Shown: one piece after another, positions 56,260 through 64,000 of the stretch
Position numbering within the stretch: position 1 is the stretch's first letter
Layout of the letters: each line of letters begins with the position of its first letter
From: Verrucomicrobiales bacterium
Lineage (GTDB): Bacteria > Verrucomicrobiota > Verrucomicrobiia > Verrucomicrobiales > DEV007
DNA: 64,000 nucleotides
Direction: 5' to 3'
Assembly: GCA_012960505.1 (NCBI GenBank)
Contig: DUBC01000014.1
Coordinates: forward strand, 71,845-135,844
Notes under the pieces: model-generated
Seen by the model: only the letters and a program-made list of their open reading frames with translations
Database searches by the model: none
Told to the model about the DNA's origin: nothing
Made by a program: the position numbers and the translations under genes

Positions 56260-57297
56260 ATGAGAGGCAAGCATATCATTCCCGCCATTCTGATGGCAGC
56301 TCAGTGTCTTGTCGCTTCGGCAGAGGAAACTTTTTTTTATGGGTCCTGTGATGCTTCTGCTGCAGTTGCCTTAGACAAGAATACATTTGTTGTTGCTGAT
56401 GATGAGGACAATATTCTCAGAATCTATTCTTTGGAGCGTCCTAGTATGCCCTTGGCACAATATTCACTGGATATTTTTCTTGGTGTTCAAGACGAATCGC
56501 ACCCTGAATCAGATATTGAGGCATGCACACGTGTTGGGGATTTGATTTATTGGATAACTTCTCATGGTCGTAATAAGAAGGGAAAATGGAGAAACAGCAG
56601 GTATCGTTTTTTTGCCACTAAGATTATTCATCAAGAAGGGAAATTTCATTTAAAGCCAGAAGGTATTGCGATTGATAATTTACTGAGTGCCTTGGTATCT
56701 TGTGAGGATCTTAATTTGAAGGCTAGTGTTGGTATCATTGGCAAAGATTCTGGAAAATTGCTGGCCCCTAAAGAGAATGGTTTGAATATTGAAGGTTTAT
56801 CCACTAATGCCGATGGTAGCGTTCTTTACATCGGGCTGAGGAATCCGATACCTGGAAAACAGGCTTTACTCATTCCTCTTAAAAATCCTAATGCAGTAAT
56901 CCATGGTCAATCGAAACCAATTTTGGGGACACCAGTTTATCTTAAAGTTCAGAGCAGAGGCATTCGATCTATTGAGTATTCAGCTTATCATAGGCGATAC
57001 TTTTTGATAGCAGGAGATCGATCTGATAAGTTAAGTTCTGTTCTTTATTCTTGGGACGGCGTTCCCGGAAGTGTTCCTGAAAAAATAAAATCTTTTGTAA
57101 ACCTGAACCCTGAAGCGATTGCTCCAATGCCGGGTCATGATAAGATCCGAATCTTTAGTGATGATGGGACCGTCGCTCATCGAGTTATTCAGGAAGATTC
57201 CTTTAATAAATTGGTAGATGGGAAATGTGCATGCAAGTCCCTCAAAGATCCTAAGAAAAAGAGGTTCAGGTCTCTGGTCCTAGCCTTAAAGAAATAA
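56260..57297 (+). CDS. Secreted DUF3616-family protein
   Basis: 345 residues with a signal peptide (residues 1-22). A beta-propeller-like protein of the DUF3616 family: the sequence shows a repeated VVADDEDNILRIYSL pattern, DIEACTRVGDLIYWITSHGRNKKGK (family signature), NIEGLSTNADGSVLYIGLRNP and FLIAGDRSD. Role unknown; found in several PVC and proteobacterial genomes. It follows uvrB by 63 bases but is probably independent. C-terminal end is Lys-rich. Confidence 0.82.
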   Translation: MRGKHIIPAILMAAQCLVASAEETFFYGSCDASAAVALDKNTFVVADDEDNILRIYSLERPSMPLAQYSLDIFLGVQDESHPESDIEACTRVGDLIYWITSHGRNKKGKWRNSRYRFFATKIIHQEGKFHLKPEGIAIDNLLSALVSCEDLNLKASVGIIGKDSGKLLAPKENGLNIEGLSTNADGSVLYIGLRNPIPGKQALLIPLKNPNAVIHGQSKPILGTPVYLKVQSRGIRSIEYSAYHRRYFLIAGDRSDKLSSVLYSWDGVPGSVPEKIKSFVNLNPEAIAPMPGHDKIRIFSDDGTVAHRVIQEDSFNKLVDGKCACKSLKDPKKKRFRSLVLALKK

Positions 57298-57374
57298 ATT
57301 AGTCGTTAAGAAAGATGAGCTAAAATTATATTTTTTGTTTCACATAAGTTGTTAATTTTGTATGATTTATAATT

Positions 57375-57578
57375 ATGAAGCCGTTTCTTGCGTTACTATT
57401 ATTTGTGCTTCCTTCCTGTGTTGGAATTTCTGGATCTGGGCATGAGCCTTTGTCTTGCGCTGAGAGCGATCGTGGGATGCTTGTTCTGGATGGTCATGAG
57501 AGAGTAGCTGTCACGCACGACAAGGATGAGTCAAAACCATTGCCGTTCACATCAATTCCCTGGAGTTGGTTTAATTAG
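57375..57578 (+). CDS. Small lipoprotein
   Basis: 67 residues. A lipobox (LPSC, Cys15) follows a hydrophobic stretch, so the mature part is about 53 residues with no recognised domain. It lies 78 bases after the DUF3616 gene and 105 bases before the VWA gene. Likely real because the signal is clear; function unknown. Confidence 0.6.
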   Translation: MKPFLALLLFVLPSCVGISGSGHEPLSCAESDRGMLVLDGHERVAVTHDKDESKPLPFTSIPWSWFN

Positions 57579-57682
57579 CTGAGAGTTAATTATCATAATT
57601 AATTATTTGCTAATAAAGGGGTAGGATAAGAGTTATATTAAGAAGAAGCCGTTACTCGGATTGTTTGATCCGCCCAACTATC

Positions 57683-58813
57683 ATGTCTGAACAAAGATCA
57701 AATAAATTCCGTCCACCGGAACAGAATGTATCTAACGATTTTTTGGCAGAAGAGGAAGTCAGTAATGATTCGCCCGAATCACAAAGAAAAAAATCTCAGG
57801 CCTTTTCACTAGGAATCGCCGTTTTTGTTCATGCAGTTATTTTTTCAATTTTGGCTTTCATTGTCATAGCAAATTTTGATTCAGAAGAAATCGAAATGAT
57901 TGTTGAGGCGAGCTCTTCAAATACTGATGTGGTTCCCGAGAAGCGTTCTTTTGCTAAAAAGGTAACATTGGAAAAACCTGCTCCACCTTCTAGGAGAGCC
58001 GAGAAAACAATCACCGCAACGAATGCTTCCTCCATAGTGATGCCAGAAATTACAACCTTTTCAGATACACCTGCATTCGGCAACGATTTTGGTGATGGTT
58101 TTGGTATCGGTGGTTTTGGTGACGGCAGAGGAGGTGCAAAATTTTTCGGAACTAGTGGGGGTGGGAACCGCATAATTCTTGTCATTGATACTTCGACTAG
58201 CATGAATAATAATTGTGGGCCTAATGGGATAAAGGCCCTCAGGAGGGAGATTGTCCGTACCCTTGCTGCTCTATCTCCAAATATTAGCTTTAATATCATT
58301 TGTTTTGGAAAAGATTGTGATGGATTTGCGCCACAGCCCGTAAAGGCAAATTCTGGTAACATTGCTCGGGCGAAATCATGGATGAATGCCTATTTCATCA
58401 ATAAAAAAGGTGGAGGAGCATTTGATAGAACCAGAACATCAGAGTGGGGTTCTAAAGGTACCGATAATAACGGAATTAAGTATGCCGCCATTTTACCAGG
58501 AGCAGTGCCTGCTTTGGCAGGGACTAGTGGCAGTTCTCGTATGGATTTGGCACTGGTAGCAGCCTTCTTTCAGAAACCTAGTTCTGTATTCTTGATTGCT
58601 GATGGTGAACCTGGAACATCTAAAAATGGGCAGAAACTTAGCAACACTGCCATTGTGGATCTTGTCCTCCAAGAAGCAAAGAGGATTTATACTGGGAGTC
58701 GGTTACCGAAAGTAAATTGTATTAGTGTCAAAGGCATTGGTCAGGCTATTCTGAAGGACATCGCTAGGCGATTTGGGGGTAATTATAAGGCAGTTGACCC
58801 AGCCAAGATCTAA
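57683..58813 (+). CDS. Membrane-anchored von Willebrand factor A domain protein
   Basis: 376 residues. One transmembrane helix at ~41-65, then a Pro/Lys-rich linker and a Gly/Phe-rich stretch (GDGFGIGGFGDGRGG) before the VWA domain (~160-370). The MIDAS motif is DTSTS beginning at Asp169 in VIDTSTSMNNN; the later Thr/Asp ligands are less clear but LIADGEPGTS fits the third. Start at ATG 57683 is used, though TTG 57665 is in frame. N-terminal TonB/ExbD-like anchor plus VWA is common in Verrucomicrobia and Planctomycetes; role unknown. Confidence 0.82.
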   Translation: MSEQRSNKFRPPEQNVSNDFLAEEEVSNDSPESQRKKSQAFSLGIAVFVHAVIFSILAFIVIANFDSEEIEMIVEASSSNTDVVPEKRSFAKKVTLEKPAPPSRRAEKTITATNASSIVMPEITTFSDTPAFGNDFGDGFGIGGFGDGRGGAKFFGTSGGGNRIILVIDTSTSMNNNCGPNGIKALRREIVRTLAALSPNISFNIICFGKDCDGFAPQPVKANSGNIARAKSWMNAYFINKKGGGAFDRTRTSEWGSKGTDNNGIKYAAILPGAVPALAGTSGSSRMDLALVAAFFQKPSSVFLIADGEPGTSKNGQKLSNTAIVDLVLQEAKRIYTGSRLPKVNCISVKGIGQAILKDIARRFGGNYKAVDPAKI

Positions 58814-58828
58814 ACTAGTTCCAAGAAC

Positions 58829-60154
58829 TTATTCGGAGGAGAGTGATACCCTGATCAGTTCTGTATCATTTCTTATGAAACATGATTTCATAGCATATGC
58901 AGGATGGGACCAGACGATCTTACGTTGTTTCATGTCGATACCGTTTGGTTCAATGACATGGGCGCGGCTGATTTCCTTATACCCGGACTTTGATAGTTCT
59001 GCGATGGCAAGGTCACCAGTTTCACTGAACAGGAAATACCGATTCTCATGTGGTGTAACAAATACAGTTCCCCAACGAGAGGGTTTTTCCAAACCAACTG
59101 GTTCGAGTGAGTCCCATATTCTTTTTCCTGATTTTAGAGACAGGCACCTGAATTCCCCATAGCTGCAGGCTCCATAAATATAGCCTTCATTAATGACTGC
59201 TGTGTTCATGATGCCGTGGAGGTGTTCTGTTCTTTTTTCACTTACTTTGGCTGTTTTCCAGATAATTTCGGGTTCTTCGCCGGCTTTAATTTTTAGAGCC
59301 ATTGAGCCATTGTAGAATGAAGATAAGAAAAGAATATTTCCAACAAGTTGAGGAGTGCTCACGCTAAGACCAAAACGTAGTTCCCATGGGATTGACCATA
59401 TTTTCTTTCCTGTATTGGGATCTAGGGCATTCACCGATTCTGGGGTCCAGACAATGAGAAGTTCTTTACCTTCATGATTGACGATCACTGGTGGAGCGTA
59501 TCCAGGTTCTTTAGCACGCAGGGATCGCCATTGTTCTTTACCGGTTAATTTGTCAAAAGCGACAGCCACTGATCCTTGACCTCCTGCAAGGCATATGAGC
59601 AGTTTACCATGAATCAAGGGACTGGCTGAAAAACCCCAAGTTGGTGTTTTTGTATTGAAAGTAGTATTAAAATTGTTGGCCCATATTGTAGAACCATCAC
59701 TTGTCTTGCTGCAAAATAGATTACCTTCCGCGCCTAGTGTATAAACCCGTTCCTTTTCAACTATTGGGGTTGCTCTGGGACCAGCAGAGTAACTGATTGT
59801 ATAATCACAATCATAAGGCTTTTCCCAAATTAATTTTCCATTCTCAGCGTCAATGCAGAGGAGTCTCTCGTTGCCAAGAATTTTGCCTCTTGAAAAAGGG
59901 TTTTCGGGAGATTTAGCATTTTGACTTAACCCTCGATCCATTATAAAAACCTTACCTTTTGAAACGGCCGGACCTGCATAGCCTCTATTAATTTTTGCTT
60001 TCCATAATATTTTTGGACCGTTTTCCGGAAATTTTTTTACTATCCCTTTTTCACGCCAGACACCGTCCCGTTTAGAACCGAACCATCCAGGCCAATCATC
60101 AGCTTTGGTTATGCCGGACAAAGCAAAGAAAAGAATAAAGAGAATCAGATGCAT
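58829..60154 (-). CDS. PQQ-type outer-membrane-like beta-propeller protein
   Basis: 441 residues with a signal peptide (MHLILFILFFALSGITKAD). The start WPGWFGSKRDGVWREKG is the common opening of this family; repeated W-type blades follow (GKLIWEKPYD, TIWANN, EQWRSL, KKIWSIPWE, IIWKTAKV, KRIWDSLE), about seven to eight propeller blades. Such proteins are usually described as PQQ-binding-like, though few bind PQQ. The start was taken at 60154, not at the TTG at 60235, because the signal peptide follows directly. Upstream lies the promoter-like repeat. Confidence 0.87.
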   Translation of the reverse strand: MHLILFILFFALSGITKADDWPGWFGSKRDGVWREKGIVKKFPENGPKILWKAKINRGYAGPAVSKGKVFIMDRGLSQNAKSPENPFSRGKILGNERLLCIDAENGKLIWEKPYDCDYTISYSAGPRATPIVEKERVYTLGAEGNLFCSKTSDGSTIWANNFNTTFNTKTPTWGFSASPLIHGKLLICLAGGQGSVAVAFDKLTGKEQWRSLRAKEPGYAPPVIVNHEGKELLIVWTPESVNALDPNTGKKIWSIPWELRFGLSVSTPQLVGNILFLSSFYNGSMALKIKAGEEPEIIWKTAKVSEKRTEHLHGIMNTAVINEGYIYGACSYGEFRCLSLKSGKRIWDSLEPVGLEKPSRWGTVFVTPHENRYFLFSETGDLAIAELSKSGYKEISRAHVIEPNGIDMKQRKIVWSHPAYAMKSCFIRNDTELIRVSLSSE

Positions 60155-60244
60155 AGATTGTAGTTTATTAGTTTGCAGTAAATACTGGAATATTTTCAAG
60201 ACAACAACATCATAGATAACTTTAAGAAGAACCAAAGAAGGATC

Positions 60245-60298
60245 ACCCTTATATTATAGAGTTTAAGGAATTGTTCAATTCTTTTCCCTAAAAGTTAC
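60245..60298 (-). repeat. Promoter-like repeat, family C (copy 2), upstream of PQQ-like gene
   Basis: Reverse-strand copy of 29485-29540: GTAACTTTTAGGGAAAAG, then AATTGAACAA and TATAATATAAGGGT. It lies 90 bases before the start codon of the propeller protein in the same orientation as the first copy lies before sixA, so both could act as the same kind of promoter. Confidence 0.6.
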
Positions 60299-60599
60299 TA
60301 CTGTAGGAGGTCAAATCCTGCATCGGGTCATGCTTTCTGAATCCTAATTCATTCAACATTTTCCGTCATACAGGAGACATGGCACATGGCGCACTGAGCA
60401 TGTCACACGGCTCCATGTTCCATCCATATAGGGATCTGTTTTCTGTCGGATTCACTTCGATAGAAAATAGATTCCAACTCCAAACCCTTCGAGGAGGGGC
60501 CACTGGGGGTAGGCCATTTTTTTGTGCGAGGTGTGCTGTATATATGTAGGGAGTAAGAAAAAAAATCCTAAAAATATTAGCTCATGGATCACCCCTCAC

Positions 60600-60633
60600 A
60601 ATCCCCGAACAACTGACCATGAATCATTGGTTT
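60600..60633 (+). repeat. Dispersed intergenic repeat, family A (copy 2, partial)
   Basis: ATCCCCGAACAAC, four bases, then CATGAATCATTGGTTT. Only the first module is present; compare 29359-29432 and 63101-63171. It lies 82 bases upstream of the SGNH hydrolase start. Confidence 0.65.
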
Positions 60634-60714
60634 GATTATCAATCTTGAGCCGAATTCAAACTACTGATAAACACATCCATAACAAAGATTCCTTTTCCTA
60701 GCTGAGATTCTCTT

Positions 60715-61395
60715 ATGAAAACTTTTGTCTGCACCCTATTTATCTTTGTCACCAATTTCATCGCGGCCTCTGAACCGAACTCAATTGTGGTCATGCTAGG
60801 CGATTCAACTACTGACCAAGGATTACCTTGGGTAGTACTGAAAGAGCTGAATCAAAAACTTAAGATACCTCTTAGCCGAAAGGGAATGATTAATGCAGGC
60901 AAAGGAGGCGACAATGCGACCTCTGCCTTAAGGCGACTTGAGCTGGACGTCCTAGCCCATAAGCCCAATATCGTCACCGTTTCATTCGGCCTAAATGACA
61001 CGGGAGGTTGTAAGCCTAAAGAATATGGTCAGAGCATAAGAAAGATCGTTAGAACTCTAAAGGCCGCTGATATTAATGTCATTTTGATGACTAGTACTCC
61101 TTTCAATAATGAAAGGCACTTTTGGGCAAAGCAAAAAGAATTTCAAAAGATCGGAGGTCTCGACGAATACATGGACCGTGAGTTTTGCGAACAAGTGCGC
61201 ACCATTTCCAAGGAGGAAAAAGTACTGCTTTGCGATCTTCATAAAATTTTCAAAGCAAAATTCAAGCAAGACCCTGAAGCAATAAAAAGACTCATCTCCA
61301 AAGATGGTGTTCACCTTACGGGTGAAGGGCTTAACTTAATGGCCCAACAAATCGCACCCCTCCTAGAGCAGCTGATAAACCAAAAAAAACTGTAA
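60715..61395 (+). CDS. Secreted SGNH/GDSL hydrolase
   Basis: 226 residues with a signal peptide (to about residue 18). Block I MLGDSTTDQG (Ser nucleophile), block II GKGGDNATSALRRL, block III SFGLNDTGG and block V DGVHLTGEG (Asp/His) are all complete, unlike the divergent SGNH protein at 36780. Typical activity is an esterase or acetylhydrolase, perhaps on sugar acetates such as rhamnogalacturonan. Substrate unknown. Confidence 0.9.
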   Translation: MKTFVCTLFIFVTNFIAASEPNSIVVMLGDSTTDQGLPWVVLKELNQKLKIPLSRKGMINAGKGGDNATSALRRLELDVLAHKPNIVTVSFGLNDTGGCKPKEYGQSIRKIVRTLKAADINVILMTSTPFNNERHFWAKQKEFQKIGGLDEYMDREFCEQVRTISKEEKVLLCDLHKIFKAKFKQDPEAIKRLISKDGVHLTGEGLNLMAQQIAPLLEQLINQKKL

Positions 61396-61420
61396 TACCA
61401 TTGCAGAGTAACGATCAGGG

Positions 61421-61459
61421 AACAGGAATAAGGGTACGGGGTTCATCATGGGTTATTCT
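61421..61459 (+). repeat. Dispersed repeat, family A module 2 (copy 3), right of MORN lipoprotein
   Basis: GAACAGGAATAAGGGTACGG, then GGGTTCATCATGGGTTATTC. The same module, with small gaps, is at 62102-62135, so the lipoprotein gene between them is flanked by direct repeats about 35 bases long. It overlaps the last bases of that gene (stop codon at 61453). Confidence 0.75.
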
Positions 61460-62124
61460 ACAACAGCTTCTTCCCATGAATCAACAGGTTCGCCTTTGCT
61501 GTTCCAATACTTTAGGGAACCTTCGACTATCTTACCGTCCTTGTAGGTTACTTCGCCCTTCTTCTGCCCGTTTTCATGCCAAGTCACCCATAGCCCTTCC
61601 TGCTTGCCGTTCTTCCAGTTTTGTTCCCACCTCTTCTGCCCGTTTTTATACCACCGTATATCTAGCCCATCCTCCTTGTCGTCCTTAAGGTTTCTTTCAC
61701 TCATCTTCTGCCCATTTTCATGCCACTGCACCAATAGCCCATCCTTCTTGCCGTCCTTGTAGTTTGCTTCATACATCTTCGTCCCGTTTTCACGCCAATG
61801 TGTCTGTAGCCCATCCCTCTTGCCGTCCTTGAAGTTATTTTCTATCCACTTCTGCCCGTTTGGATATAAATCATAAGATTTGCCCGTGTAAGCTGAACCT
61901 TTGAGACAAATAATACCTTCACGTTCTTCTAATTCATCTTGATTAACGCCTTCTAATTCGGGCTTAGTTTCAGCAACGGGTTCTTCAGGCTTAACTTCAT
62001 CTTTAACCTCCATCACCTTTTCTTCTACAGACTTAGTCTCAGTAGTAGATTCATTCTTCTCCCCACACCCCCCAAGAAGCAGGGGCAGTGATACAATGAT
62101 CAGGAATAAGGGTACGGGGTTCAT
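61453..62124 (-). CDS. MORN-repeat (YwqK-like) lipoprotein, intact
   Basis: 223 residues. Lipobox LLLGGCGEK (Cys ~18), then an acidic linker rich in Glu/Val/Lys (VKPEEPVAETKPE), then about six MORN_2-type repeats of ~23 residues with DGL..W.ENGQK cores. The N-terminal codons themselves lie inside a family A repeat module (62102-62135), and another module lies directly after the stop. The paralogue at 28704 is frameshifted. YwqK-like proteins are sometimes annotated as antitoxins, but no partner toxin gene is seen here. Surface role unknown. Confidence 0.82.
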   Translation of the reverse strand: MNPVPLFLIIVSLPLLLGGCGEKNESTTETKSVEEKVMEVKDEVKPEEPVAETKPELEGVNQDELEEREGIICLKGSAYTGKSYDLYPNGQKWIENNFKDGKRDGLQTHWRENGTKMYEANYKDGKKDGLLVQWHENGQKMSERNLKDDKEDGLDIRWYKNGQKRWEQNWKNGKQEGLWVTWHENGQKKGEVTYKDGKIVEGSLKYWNSKGEPVDSWEEAVVE

Positions 62125-62135
62125 GGGTTATTCTT
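62102..62135 (+). repeat. Dispersed repeat, family A module 2 (copy 4), left of MORN lipoprotein
   Basis: AGGAATAAGGGTACGGGGTT followed by CATGGGTTATTC, an almost exact match to 61421-61459. On the minus strand it provides the start codon and first residues MNPVPLFLI of the lipoprotein. So the repeat has become part of the coding sequence or was derived from such a start region. Confidence 0.75.
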
Positions 62136-62245
62136 TAAGAGATTCCACAAAAATCAAGCGACCTGCATCGTGGGGAGGGAGTAGCCCCATAAACCACACC
62201 AGCCACCCGCCCTTGTGCCCTTGTGCACTGTGGGGTGGTGGTGTT

Positions 62246-63016
62246 TCATTTAGGCAGTACGCGAACGCGCTTGGTTGGAGTCTTGCCGCCCGCCGACTTG
62301 TAGAGCGTGGCGACCTCTGCATCGCCCAAAGCCCGATCGTACAGACGGACATCATCCAGGCCACCGTTGAACCAATGCGTCATATAAAACCCGCGCCAAC
62401 GAATGGGGGCTGGCATGCCCGCCTTGGTCGCGATTAACGCCCCGTTCTTGTAGAACCTGCCTGTGCCTTTATCAAAGGTAAAGGTCAGCATCTGCCACAC
62501 GCCTTTAACCACTGTGCCGGCGGGGATATCCTTGGGCGTGAAGCGCTTTGCCACAGTTATGCCACAGTATACCGCTCCTGCTTCAGAACTGTGGAAATAC
62601 CATCCGTTCCAGCGTACGTCGTCATGGTGAGTTCCCATCCTTCCCGCCCACCTGGCTCCGTTGACACCACCAACGTTACCAGCCAGAACATCAGGTCGCC
62701 ACCACCATGATACCGTAAAAGCATTCGTGTTCGGACATTCCGCGTTCGTTTGGAGGCCAGGCCCACTGATCTTGGGATACGGTATAAGTACGGGGTCGCC
62801 CAAGGTCACGGCCTGTCCGATCCGGCCGGCCTCCCAGGTTGGTGGACCTTTGACGTCTGTGTAGACAGCCCACGCGTGGTTCTTGCCCACAGAATCCTTG
62901 TAGTTTCCATCGAACTTCCAATGGTTCACAAGGCCCTCTTCCGCAACAACAGTTGTCACTAACAGCGTTAAGCACACTGACCCCAGAACAATGAAAAATA
63001 GTATTAGAATCCTCAT
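62246..63016 (-). CDS. Secreted LamG-like (concanavalin A-like jelly roll) protein
   Basis: 256 residues with a signal peptide (cleavage near VVAEEG, residue ~24). LamG-type fold: LVNHWKFDGNYKD at the start, VTLGDPVLIPYP, NAFTVSWWWRPDV, WQMLTFTFDKGTGRFYKNGALI, and GGLDDVRLYDRALGDAEV at the end. The ATG at 63016 (MRILILFF) is preferred over one 36 bases upstream. Codon use is clearly GC-richer than in most of the window. It is similar in plan to the LamG part of the giant protein. Probably binds or decorates carbohydrates on the surface. Confidence 0.82.
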   Translation of the reverse strand: MRILILFFIVLGSVCLTLLVTTVVAEEGLVNHWKFDGNYKDSVGKNHAWAVYTDVKGPPTWEAGRIGQAVTLGDPVLIPYPKISGPGLQTNAECPNTNAFTVSWWWRPDVLAGNVGGVNGARWAGRMGTHHDDVRWNGWYFHSSEAGAVYCGITVAKRFTPKDIPAGTVVKGVWQMLTFTFDKGTGRFYKNGALIATKAGMPAPIRWRGFYMTHWFNGGLDDVRLYDRALGDAEVATLYKSAGGKTPTKRVRVLPK

Positions 63017-63100
63017 CAGCAAAACCCTAACACCCCACCACGAACCGACCAATTACAAAATCCCTCTAAGATTATAACGGGAACATTGGCTCATGGCTAT

Positions 63101-63171
63101 CGATCCCCGAACAACGAACCATGAATCATGGGTTAGGGTTCAGGGTGCGGGTGCGGGGTTCATGGGTTGCT
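63101..63171 (+). repeat. Dispersed intergenic repeat, family A (copy 5, fullest form)
   Basis: CGATCCCCGAACAACGAACC, then ATGAATCATGGGTTAGGGTT and a G-rich second half (GGGTGCGGGTGCGGGGTTCA) ending GGGTTGCTC. It carries both modules. Located 85 bases upstream of the LamG start on the opposite strand. Confidence 0.7.
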
Positions 63172-63209
63172 CAACCCCCACGATGCAGGTCGCTTGATTG
63201 GTGTTGGCC

Positions 63210-63416
63210 TCAAGGCTTCTCGCTGATCAGCTTCACTGGCCTACCACCCCAAGTATCACCCCAACCCTTCGCTTCGGGTTTGCGGTAGATGGTGGGAGTG
63301 GAGGTGGCTCCGTAGAAAATATCTTTAGCCGTTGAGGGAGCATCCCCAAGAAATGTCACAGCTTTCAAGTTCGTGCAGACAGTAAAGGCCTCACCTCCGA
63401 TGCCCCTTTGAAGTGC
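63210..63416 (-). pseudogene. C-terminal remnant of a BspA-like leucine-rich-repeat protein
   Basis: Directly after the stop codon of the DUF1592 gene, and in the same frame, the minus strand reads IGGEAFTVCTNLKAVTFLGD followed by APSTAKDIF and IYRKPEAKGWGDTWGGRPVKL, then a stop at 63212-63210. This is the typical last repeat and C-terminus of BspA-like LRR_5 proteins (EAF..CTNLK..F.GDAP ... GWG.T..GRP). No start codon, signal peptide or further repeats are present, so it is a fragment. It may be what is left of a displaced gene. Confidence 0.7.
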
Positions 63417-64000
63417 TCATTTTTTGAAGTAGCTCTCAAGTAGTTCCGCGAGGATGTCTCGCGCGCGGTGTCGGTCCTTTGCTGTTTTGTCGAGGATGGT
63501 CTCAATTGTTTCCATGTCATAAATATTCGTATCCCGGCCTATTGTAAACGCGATCAGGTTTCGGGTAAAAGAGCGGGCCATGCTTTCGTGCGCGGTGCTT
63601 AACTTTGCAGTCAGATTCTGCTTGGCCTCATTGTTTGCTGTTCCCGTCATCCGTCCGATCGTGTCGTAATCATTTACGGCAAACGCAATGGGATCCAACG
63701 CCTCATGACAACTTCTGCATGACTTGACCTCTCGATGGGCGACGGTCCGCTGCTCGAACGTCAGCGTTTCGGCATTAGCAATGAATAGCTCGGCATTGAT
63801 GTCGCCCGGAGGTTCCCGGAGGTCGTGGCCGAAAACATTTGCGAGAATCCATTTTGCCCGGCGAAAGGGCCGGGGATCCACTCCGTCTGACTGGGCGACA
63901 AAGAAATTCGCCTGATGCAGCAAGCCGCCCGCTCCCGGAGTTTTTACCAACTTAGCCTTGTACCGCTTCAGCCCCTGTTCAGACATGCCATAAAAACTGC
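63417..64000 (-). CDS. DUF1592-type PVC cytochrome protein, partial (C-terminal part)
   Basis: The frame is open through the window edge (FYGMSEQGL upstream of an internal ATG at 63986), so the visible 194 residues are the C-terminal third of a much larger protein. Recognised: DUF1588 part GGLLHQANFFVAQSDGVDP, RAKWILANVFG, DUF1585 part, and the heme motif CRSCH in KSCRSCHEALDPIAFAVNDYD, then FTIGRDTNIYD. These proteins (PSD3-like) pair with DUF1552 proteins and are periplasmic redox proteins. GC-rich codon use like its neighbour. Confidence 0.85.
   Translation of the reverse strand, partial: SFYGMSEQGLKRYKAKLVKTPGAGGLLHQANFFVAQSDGVDPRPFRRAKWILANVFGHDLREPPGDINAELFIANAETLTFEQRTVAHREVKSCRSCHEALDPIAFAVNDYDTIGRMTGTANNEAKQNLTAKLSTAHESMARSFTRNLIAFTIGRDTNIYDMETIETILDKTAKDRHRARDILAELLESYFKK

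Larger units (their letters stand above)
60155..60714. other. Gene-free 560-base stretch with repeats
   Basis: No gene is supported between the PQQ-like start and the SGNH hydrolase. It holds the family C repeat (60245-60298) and the family A repeat (60600-60633), a T-rich ATTTTTTTGTGCGAGG segment near 60518, and a sequence that superficially resembles a tRNA T arm at 60307-60325. Otherwise I see nothing. Confidence 0.6.

Noticed and set aside
60307..60325. Sequence resembling a tRNA T arm (GGTCAAATCC)
   Set aside because: The loop is not canonical and no acceptor, D or anticodon arms can be paired around it on either strand.
61453..62124. Reading the MORN lipoprotein as an antitoxin of a toxin-antitoxin pair
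   Set aside because: The family is sometimes annotated so, but no toxin-like gene is adjacent and the protein is an exported lipoprotein.
62557..62975. Frames overlapping the LamG gene on both strands
   Set aside because: They share no motif and no signal; the LamG frame has a signal peptide and domain match.
1..64000. CRISPR arrays, transposases, integrases, phage genes, rRNA
   Set aside because: Searched by eye for regular spaced repeats, DDE or recombinase motifs and rRNA cores; none was seen. The dispersed repeats are not regularly spaced.

Overview
The window looks like a chromosomal segment of a member of the PVC group, most probably an uncultured Verrucomicrobiota. Proteins typical of PVC bacteria are frequent: DUF1549/DUF1553 and DUF1501 partners, a DUF1592-type cytochrome, a TIGR02604-like dehydrogenase, a DUF6807 (PmoA-like) protein, a sulfatase, a Tat-exported Gfo/Idh oxidoreductase and lamin-tail/CotH secreted proteins. 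A class A penicillin-binding protein is present, which argues against typical Planctomycetes, since those mostly lack these enzymes. Base composition is moderate to AT-leaning, with some visibly GC-richer islands (about 14.6-15.8, 27.2-28.6 and 62.2-64.0 kb, judged by eye).

Layout. 0-14.5 kb is mostly housekeeping: end of ribD, a divergent PanB-like enzyme, prmA, tRNA-Gly(GCC), a Gfo/Idh oxidoreductase, trpC, a class A PBP, a secreted esterase-like hydrolase, cysteine desulfurase, folC, accD, a CPBP protease and a cobalamin adenosyltransferase. 14.6-29.5 kb is accessory: a GC-rich second esterase-like protein, a secreted Lon-like (S16) protease, an 8.6-kb gene for a 2881-residue lamin-tail/CotH/LamG surface protein translationally coupled to a 292-residue secreted protein, then a 2.5-kb segment between direct repeats that holds two frameshifted genes (neutral ceramidase; MORN-repeat lipoprotein). 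29.6-38.3 kb has sixA-like, TPM-domain genes (one decayed), ygfZ, a hydroxyisobutyrate dehydrogenase-like gene, an FKBP isomerase, a znuABC operon, an SGNH hydrolase and an orphan gene.

38.4-51.7 kb is a catabolic block: sulfatase, dehydrogenase plus c-type cytochrome as separate overlapping genes, DUF6807 protein, and divergently the DUF1549/1553-DUF1501 pair, then tilS and a large secreted hydrolase. 51.8-60.2 kb has a DUF218 membrane protein, a YhaM-like nuclease, two very small genes, uvrB with an unusual insertion, a DUF3616 protein, a von Willebrand A protein and a PQQ-type beta-propeller. 60.2-64 kb is a repeat-rich accessory end: SGNH hydrolase, an intact MORN lipoprotein flanked by direct repeats, a LamG protein, a leucine-rich-repeat remnant and a partial DUF1592 cytochrome.

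Together the accessory genes suggest a bacterium that degrades sulfated or acetylated polysaccharides (sulfatase, three esterase-like hydrolases, two SGNH hydrolases, secreted oxidoreductases). No transposase, integrase, CRISPR array, rRNA or prophage gene was seen. The most interesting non-standard signals are the dispersed intergenic repeats that frame the MORN-lipoprotein cassettes and a second, promoter-like repeat present upstream of two unrelated genes.
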